In this document: positions 59,649-64,000 of the stretch, piece by piece
Layout: every line of letters starts with the position of its first letter
How positions within the stretch are numbered: position 1 is the first letter of the stretch
Assembly: GCA_963732695.1 (NCBI GenBank)
Contig: CAVTAP010000025.1
Span: forward strand, 62,001 to 126,000
Length of the DNA stretch: 64,000 nt
Direction: 5' to 3'
DNA from: CADEDH01 sp963732695
GTDB taxonomy: Bacteria; Actinomycetota; Acidimicrobiia; Acidimicrobiales; SZUA-35
The notes under the pieces: generated by a model
Told to the model about the DNA's origin: nothing
The model's input: only the letters and a program-made list of their open reading frames with translations
Database searches by the model: none
Position numbers and translations under genes: made by a program

Positions 59649-59687
59649 CGCATCTGATGATGGCACAAATCGCCGCTGTAAATACAC

Positions 59688-59702
59688 ACCCAGCGCCTGG
59701 GT
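59688..59702. promoter_or_regulatory. Palindrome ACCCAG-CGC-CTGGGT upstream of lysR
   Basis: Perfect 6-bp arms 40 nt before the lysR start, flanked by AATAC and GAATAC. Candidate autoregulatory operator; LysR proteins usually bind such sites near their own gene. Confidence 0.4.
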
Positions 59703-59787
59703 ATGAATACCCGACCGACTAGAACAGTGTCGATCCATTGGCAAGGAGATATCGCGAGGAGCGATCGCAGATATCGTTACCAACAGG

Positions 59788-59816
59788 TAGTCAGATGCGG
59801 GCCCGGCGGTTATAGT
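59788..59816 (+). promoter_or_regulatory. Promoter of the 6C RNA
   Basis: TAGTCA (59788-59793), 17-nt spacer and TATAGT (59811-59816). This is one of the strongest sigma-70-like pairs in the window. Confidence 0.7.
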
Positions 59817-59822
59817 GGTGAC

Positions 59823-59944
59823 TGTTCACAGCGATCAGGTCCCCCTCTGAGAAGCTGTAACTATGCGAGTCGGACAGGTCCCCCCCCTTCCAGTCCGATG
59901 TACGCACCGAAACCGGTCGCTTCTGCGGCCGGTTTCGTCGTTTT
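59823..59944 (+). ncRNA. 6C-type small RNA
   Basis: About 120 nt from the predicted start to the terminator. Two hairpins display C-rich loops: stem ACAGC (59828-59832)/GCTGT (59854-59858) with inner TCAG/CTGA and a loop with five C, and stem TCGGAC (59870-59875)/GTCCGA (59893-59898) with AGG then eight C at 59880-59887. The RNA ends in a 13-bp terminator, CGAAACCGGTCGC (59908-59920)/GCGGCCGGTTTCG (59925-59937), one G-U pair, followed by TCGTTTT. The family 6C RNA (two hairpins with runs of C) is established in Actinobacteria; this matches its architecture. Its targets are unknown. It has no coding potential. Confidence 0.8.
59908..59944 (+). terminator. Intrinsic terminator of the 6C RNA
   Basis: A 13-bp stem with TTCT loop and a TTTT run, a classical Rho-independent terminator. 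Confidence 0.85.
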
Positions 59945-59964
59945 CCCGGCTGCCGTTCGCCGGT

Positions 59965-60009
59965 GGCCCCGTCTGGCCGGGGGCCCCGACCCCGGCCGCA
60001 GCTACGCTG
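59965..60009 (+). repeat. Diverged copy of the promoter repeat seen at 2170-2310
   Basis: GGCCCCGTCTGGCC...GGGGCC...CAGCTACGCTG resembles the duplicated unit at 2170-2310 (both end in CAGCTACGCTG with a start codon 8-9 nt later). Confidence 0.5.
60003..60008 (+). promoter_or_regulatory. -10 element TACGCT, leaderless promoter of HAD-PlsC gene
   Basis: TACGCT is 7 nt before ATG 60016; no ribosome site. Confidence 0.6.
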
Positions 60010-60015
60010 CGCCCC

Positions 60016-61395
60016 ATGGCTGGCGCCGCTGCCTTCTTCGATCTCGACCGCACGCTCCTGCTCGGCGCCAGCGGGCCGATCATCACCGCCGGCCTGCGGG
60101 CCCGGGGCCTGATCGGGCCCGACCGCCTGGGTCTGGAGCGCCTCCTGTTCGGCACGTTCGACCTGGTGGGCGAGACCCTGCCGTCGATCGCGCTCACCCG
60201 GCTGGGAGTCCGGGCCACCCGGGGCTGGTCTCGGGCCGAGGTACAGGCGGTGGGGGAGGAGGTGGCCCCCCACCTGGTGGCGGCGGTGGAGCCCTTCGCC
60301 CACCACGCCCTGCGGGGCCACCGGGAGCAGGGCCGGCAGGTGGTGCTGGCCACCACCACCCCGTACGACCTGGTGGCGCCGATGGCGGCCGAGCTGGGGT
60401 TCGATGCCGTGCTGGCCACCCGCTACAAGGTCGACGGTGCCGGTGCCTACACCGGCTCCATCGACGGCGAGTTCGTCTGGTCCCGGGGCAAGGCCCGTTC
60501 GGTCGAGGTGTGGGCCCGGGCCAACCACGTGGACCTGACCGACAGCTGGGCCTACTCCGACTCGGTGTTCGACGTGCCCCTCCTGTCGAGGGTGGGCCAA
60601 CCCGTGGCCGTGAACCCCGACGTCCGGTTGCTGGTGGTGGCCACCGCCCGCCGGTGGCCCGTGGTGTGGTTCAACGCCCCGCCCGGCGTGCCCAAGCCGC
60701 GGGGGGTGGAGCCCCAGGCCGTGCTCACCCGCCTGGCCCGGCCCGAGCTGTTTCCCTGGATGAAGGTGCGCATCGAGGGCCTGGAGCGCCTGCCGGCGGC
60801 CGGCGGGGCGGTGCTGGCCCCCAACCACCGCAGCTACCTCGACCCCCTCCTGGTGGCGCTGCTGGCCGGCCGGGCCCGCCGCCCGGTGCGGTTCCTGGCC
60901 AAGAAGGAGGTCACCGACGTCCCCGTGGTGGGCCCGGTGGTCAAGGCCCTGGGCGTGATCCGCGTCGACCGGGGCTCCGGGTCCGACAGGCCCCTGGTGG
61001 AGGCGACCGCCGCCCTCCAGGCGGGAGAGCTGATCGCCGTGTTCCCCCAGGGAACGATCCCCCGGGGCCCGGCGTTCTTCCGACCCACCCTGAGCGGTCG
61101 GCCCGGTGCCGTCCGCCTGGCGGCCTCCTCGGGCTGCCCGGTGGTGCCGGTGGGGATCTGGGGCTCGGAGCGGGCCTGGCCCCGGTCGAGCCGCTACCCC
61201 TACGTGCTCAACCTGGCCGACCCGCCCGAGATCACGGTGCGGGTGGGGGAGCCGTGGCATCCCGCCGGCGACGATGCCGGAGCCGACACGGCCGAGCTGA
61301 TGCGCCGGATCACCGATCTGCTGCCGCCCGAAGCCCGGGAGCAGCGCACTCCCACCGAGTGGGAGCTGTCGCTCACCTACCCGTCCTCCTCCTAG
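60016..61395 (+). CDS. HAD phosphatase-1-acylglycerol-3-phosphate acyltransferase fusion
   Basis: A 459-residue bifunctional protein. The N-terminal HAD-IB hydrolase has D9/D11 (FFDLDRTLL), motif II around LATTTP and motif IV YSDSVFDVPLL (D182, D186). The C-terminal PlsC domain has N270-H271...D276 (APNHRSYLDP, the HX4D motif) and FPQGT (343-347). This matches fused acyltransferases of mycobacteria (established family organisation). It may make and dephosphorylate phosphatidic acid. The start follows the leaderless -10; the 6C RNA lies upstream. No signal peptide; probably membrane-associated. Confidence 0.85.
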   Translation: MAGAAAFFDLDRTLLLGASGPIITAGLRARGLIGPDRLGLERLLFGTFDLVGETLPSIALTRLGVRATRGWSRAEVQAVGEEVAPHLVAAVEPFAHHALRGHREQGRQVVLATTTPYDLVAPMAAELGFDAVLATRYKVDGAGAYTGSIDGEFVWSRGKARSVEVWARANHVDLTDSWAYSDSVFDVPLLSRVGQPVAVNPDVRLLVVATARRWPVVWFNAPPGVPKPRGVEPQAVLTRLARPELFPWMKVRIEGLERLPAAGGAVLAPNHRSYLDPLLVALLAGRARRPVRFLAKKEVTDVPVVGPVVKALGVIRVDRGSGSDRPLVEATAALQAGELIAVFPQGTIPRGPAFFRPTLSGRPGAVRLAASSGCPVVPVGIWGSERAWPRSSRYPYVLNLADPPEITVRVGEPWHPAGDDAGADTAELMRRITDLLPPEAREQRTPTEWELSLTYPSSS

Positions 61396-61398
61396 ATT
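61393..61398 (+). promoter_or_regulatory. -10 element TAGATT, leaderless promoter of kinase
   Basis: TAGATT overlaps the end of the preceding gene (stop TAG at 61393-61395) and lies 8 nt before ATG 61407. Confidence 0.5.
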
Positions 61399-61406
61399 GT
61401 GCGGCC

Positions 61407-62304
61407 ATGATCGTGTGCTGTGGTGAGGCCCTGGTCGACGTGCTGCCGGGCGACCGGGTGGTACCGGGAGGGGGGCCCATGAACGCGGCGGTGGCCGCCG
61501 CCCGCCTCGGCCCACCCACGGCCTTCGTGGGCCGGGTGTCGACCGACGCCGACGGCGACCGGATCTGGGCCCACCTGCAGGCCTCGAACGTGATCCTCGA
61601 CGCCGCCCAGCGGGGCCCCGAGCCAACGGCCCGGGCCGTGGTGGAGCTGCGACCGGGCCCGGTGTTCCGTTTCGAGGGCGAGGGCACGGCCGACGCCTCC
61701 ATGACCACGGCCGACCTGTCGCCCCTGGGCCCCGGCCCCCATCTGCTGCACGGGGGCACGCTCGGCATCTTCCGGGGTTCCACCGCCGGGGTGCTGGCCG
61801 ATCTGGTGGAAGGGCACCCCGGCCTGGTGTCGTTCGATCCCAACGTCAGGCCCCAGATCATCACCGACCGGGCCGCCTGGCTCGGCTACGCACGGCGCTG
61901 GCTGGCCCGGGCCGACGTGGTGAAGGCGTCGGACGAGGACCTGGCATGGATGGAGATCACGGCCGAGGAGCTGGTGTCCTCCGATGGTCGCTCGGGTCCG
62001 GCCGTGGTGCTGCGGACGCTGGGGGCCGACGGGGTGGAGGCCTTCCTGGCCGGGGGCGGCTACCTGCGGGTGGCCTCGCCGGCGGTGGAAATGGTCGACG
62101 CCGTGGGCGCCGGTGACGCCTTCTGCGGCGCCGTGCTGTGCCGGCTGTGGGAGCGGGGCGTGGTCGAGCCGGCCCGCCCTCGACGCCCTCGACCTCGACG
62201 ACTGGGGCTCGATCCTGGCCTTCGCCACCCGGGTGGCGTCGATCACGGTGGGCCGGCTGGGCGCCGACCCACCCCGTCGATCCGAGCTCGAGCTGGCAAA
62301 GTAG
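61407..62304 (+). pseudogene. PfkB-family sugar kinase (fructokinase-like), one +1 frameshift
   Basis: A ribokinase-fold kinase. IVCCGEALVDVLPGD and the GGGPMNAAVAAARLG motif at the N-terminus; the catalytic signature VDAVGAGDAFCGAVL near the end, with the aspartate base. The frame breaks between 62171 and 62179 (GGCCCGCC for expected GGCCGCC); removing one C gives ALDALDLDDWGSIL and AFATRVASITVGRLGADPP, and a total of 298 residues, the normal length. It phosphorylates a sugar such as fructose. Probably a sequencing insertion. A strong terminator begins in the stop codon. Confidence 0.8.
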
Positions 62305-62341
62305 GAGCCTGAGCGGCGCTGGGCGCGGCTCAGGCTCCTAC
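62301..62341. terminator. 14-bp terminator hairpin overlapping the kinase stop
   Basis: GTAGGAGCCTGAGC (62301-62314) and GCTCAGGCTCCTAC (62328-62341), perfect, followed by TTT on the plus strand and preceded by AAA, so usable in both directions between convergent genes. Confidence 0.88.
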
Positions 62342-62357
62342 TTTCGGAGCGGTGGGC

Positions 62358-64000
62358 TCAGCTCCGCTGCTGCTCCTCGACCTGCTTGCGGATGAGGGAC
62401 AGGGCCGAGCCGGCCTTGAACCACTCGATCTGCTCGGGGCTGAACGTGTGGTTGGCCTCGAAGGTCCACACGTTGCCGTCGGGCTGGGTGACCGAGATCG
62501 TGAGCGGCTTGCCCGGGGCCAGGTCGGCCAGGCCGATGGTGCCCAGGCGGTCGTCCTCGCCGATCTTGTCGTAGACGGCGGGGTCGGCGAAGGTGCAGGG
62601 CACGATGCCCTGCTTCTTCAGGTTGGTCTCGTGGATCCGGGCGAACGAGCGGGCGATGATCAGCACCCCGCCCCGGAACCGGGGCTCCATGGCGGCGTGC
62701 TCCCGGGAGGAGCCCTCGCCCATGTTCTCGTCGCCGATCACGGCCCACGGCTGGCCGGCCTCGTGGTAGGCCTTGGCGATGTCGGGGAAGCTGGCCCGCT
62801 CGCCGTTGATCTGGTTCTTGCCCATCCCCACGATGCCCTCGTTGAAGGCGCTGACCGCCCCCAGGTAGAGGTTGCCGGAGATGTTCTCCAGATGGCCCCG
62901 GTACTTGAGCCAGGGACCGGCCATCGAGATGTGGTCGGTGGTGAACTTGCCCTGGGCCTTGACCAGCACCGGCAGGTTGGCGAAGTCCTTGCCGTCCCAC
63001 GGCTTGAACGGCGCCAGAAGCTGGAGCCGGTCGCTGTTCGGGTCGACCTGGACCGTGAGCGACGAGCCGTCCTCGGGCGGGGCGATGAAGCCGCTCTCGC
63101 CGGCGTCGAAGCCCTGGGGCGGCAGCTCGACGCCCACCGGCACGTCGAGGCGGACCTCGGTGCCGTCGGGGGCGGTGAGGGTGTCGTTCAGCGGGTCGAA
63201 GTCCACCGTGCCGGCCAGGGCCAGGGCCATCACCGTCTCGGGGGAGGTGACGAAGGCCAGGGTGGCGCCGTCGCCGTCGTTGCGCTTGGGGAAGTTGCGG
63301 TTGTAGGAGGTGACGATGGTGTTGGCCTCGCCGGGCTGGCGTTCGGCCGAGCGGTCCCACTGGCCGATGCAGGGGCCGCAGGCGTTGGCCAGCACGGTCA
63401 CGTCGGCCCCCAGGGCCTCGAAGTCGGCCAGGAGGCCGTCGCGGGCGATCGTGGCCCGCACCTGCTCCGAGCCGGGGGTGATCATCAGCTTGGTCTTCAC
63501 CTGGAGACCGGCGGCGGCGGCCTGGCGGGCGATGGAGGCGGCCCGGGTGATGTCCTCGTAGGAGGAGTTGGTGCAGCTGCCGATGAGGGCGGCGCTGATC
63601 TCCAGCGGCCAGTTGTTGGCCTTGGCCTCGGCTCCCAGGGCCGACACCTCGCGGGCCAGGTCGGGGGTGTGGGGCCCGTTGATGTGGGGCCGCAGGGTGT
63701 TGAGGTCGATCTCGACCACCCGGTCGTAGAAGCGGCCAGGGTCGGCCAGCACCTCGTCGTCGGACCGGAGGTGGTGGGCCACCCGGGTGGCGGCGTCGGC
63801 CGTGCTCTCCCGGCCGGTGGCCTTCAGGTAGCGGGCCATGGCGTCGTCGTAGCCGAAGACGCTGGTGGTGGCGCCGATCTCGGCCCCCATGTTGCAGATC
63901 GTGGCCTTGCCGGTGGCCGACAGGCTGTTGGCCCCGGGGCCGAAGTACTCGACGATGGCACCGGTGCCGCCCTCCACGGTGAGGATCTCGGCCACCTTGA
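62358..64000 (-). CDS. acnA: Aconitate hydratase, C-terminal part (5' end outside)
   Basis: The last 547 residues of an AcnA-type aconitase of the TCA cycle. The [4Fe-4S] cysteines are in IGSCTNSSYED and ACGPCIGQWD; KATICNMGAEIGATTSVF and the C-terminal swivelling-domain active-site loop GEGSSREHAAMEPR are intact. The reading frame is open at the right edge (KVAEILTVEGGTG), so the start lies beyond the window. The stop TGA is at 62358-62360. The preceding terminator serves its 3' end. The TCA-cycle companion citrate synthase is 5 kb away. Confidence 0.93.
   Translation of the reverse strand, partial: KVAEILTVEGGTGAIVEYFGPGANSLSATGKATICNMGAEIGATTSVFGYDDAMARYLKATGRESTADAATRVAHHLRSDDEVLADPGRFYDRVVEIDLNTLRPHINGPHTPDLAREVSALGAEAKANNWPLEISAALIGSCTNSSYEDITRAASIARQAAAAGLQVKTKLMITPGSEQVRATIARDGLLADFEALGADVTVLANACGPCIGQWDRSAERQPGEANTIVTSYNRNFPKRNDGDGATLAFVTSPETVMALALAGTVDFDPLNDTLTAPDGTEVRLDVPVGVELPPQGFDAGESGFIAPPEDGSSLTVQVDPNSDRLQLLAPFKPWDGKDFANLPVLVKAQGKFTTDHISMAGPWLKYRGHLENISGNLYLGAVSAFNEGIVGMGKNQINGERASFPDIAKAYHEAGQPWAVIGDENMGEGSSREHAAMEPRFRGGVLIIARSFARIHETNLKKQGIVPCTFADPAVYDKIGEDDRLGTIGLADLAPGKPLTISVTQPDGNVWTFEANHTFSPEQIEWFKAGSALSLIRKQVEEQQRS

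Noticed and set aside
59823..59944. 4.5S (SRP) RNA or tmRNA at this locus
   Set aside because: The conserved SRP loop and tmRNA tag features are missing; the two C-loop hairpins fit 6C RNA better.
1..64000. CRISPR arrays, insertion sequences, restriction-modification or other defence genes
   Set aside because: No regularly spaced repeats, transposases or defence families were recognised.

Overview
The window looks like a chromosomal segment of a high-GC, flagellated actinobacterium, most likely of the class Acidimicrobiia. That placement is inference from four things: strong G/C bias at third codon positions, many leaderless promoters of TANNNT type, a 6C-type small RNA of the kind known from Actinobacteria, and an expansion of branched-chain-type (HAAT/Liv) substrate-binding lipoproteins next to class I lysyl-tRNA synthetase and a minimal flagellin. 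No ribosomal RNA is present.

Layout. 1-6.0 kb: end-truncated glycogen debranching enzyme, a class III aminotransferase, a DAO-type FAD oxidoreductase behind a 71-bp tandemly duplicated promoter segment, a Bcr/CflA-type exporter and a VOC protein. 6.2-19.3 kb: a transport region with one complete livGFHM set, a second livHM permease pair on the other strand without ATPases, and four large substrate-binding proteins; a fifth lies at 29.8-31.4 kb. All five share an N-terminal DLxxCxAGW module and a C-terminal CxW...C motif. 19.4-21.5 kb: an amidase, a one-TM protein and tRNA-Cys and tRNA-Val. 21.5-27.7 kb: an integrase remnant beside tRNA-Val, a PP2C-type phosphatase, and a catabolic set (SnoaL-like protein, Rieske dioxygenase alpha and beta subunits, hydroxyacid dehydrogenase, extradiol dioxygenase). 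28-36.8 kb: an RHH/VOC/methyltransferase operon, the fifth binding protein, then a second aromatic set (two VOC proteins, XylT-like ferredoxin, catechol 2,3-dioxygenase, HpaB-type monooxygenase, SDR). 36.9-41.1 kb: an esterase, an XRE regulator and class I LysRS. 41.1-52 kb: flagellar genes (fliC, flgL, flgK, flgN-like, fliA, flhA and satellites) with three matching sigma-28-type promoters. 52-64 kb: two MaoC-type hotdog proteins, a GNAT/acyl-CoA-synthetase fusion, citrate synthase, a carboxyltransferase, a LysR regulator, a 6C RNA, a HAD-PlsC fusion, a PfkB kinase and the C-terminal part of aconitase.

How the parts fit. Two meta-cleavage style gene sets sit close to a large Liv-type uptake array, which suggests uptake and ring cleavage of aromatic or related small carboxylates; the substrate link is inference. 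Flagellar late genes appear to be controlled by the local sigma-28 factor, which also has a matching promoter of its own.

Quality warning. Nine positions carry a single extra base that breaks an otherwise intact reading frame (three of the five binding proteins, PP2C phosphatase, LuxR regulator, a small protein, PfkB kinase). All are +1 and after removing one base each gene reads through at family-typical length. This pattern suggests base-calling or assembly insertions rather than real gene decay, so these genes are marked as pseudogenes only provisionally.
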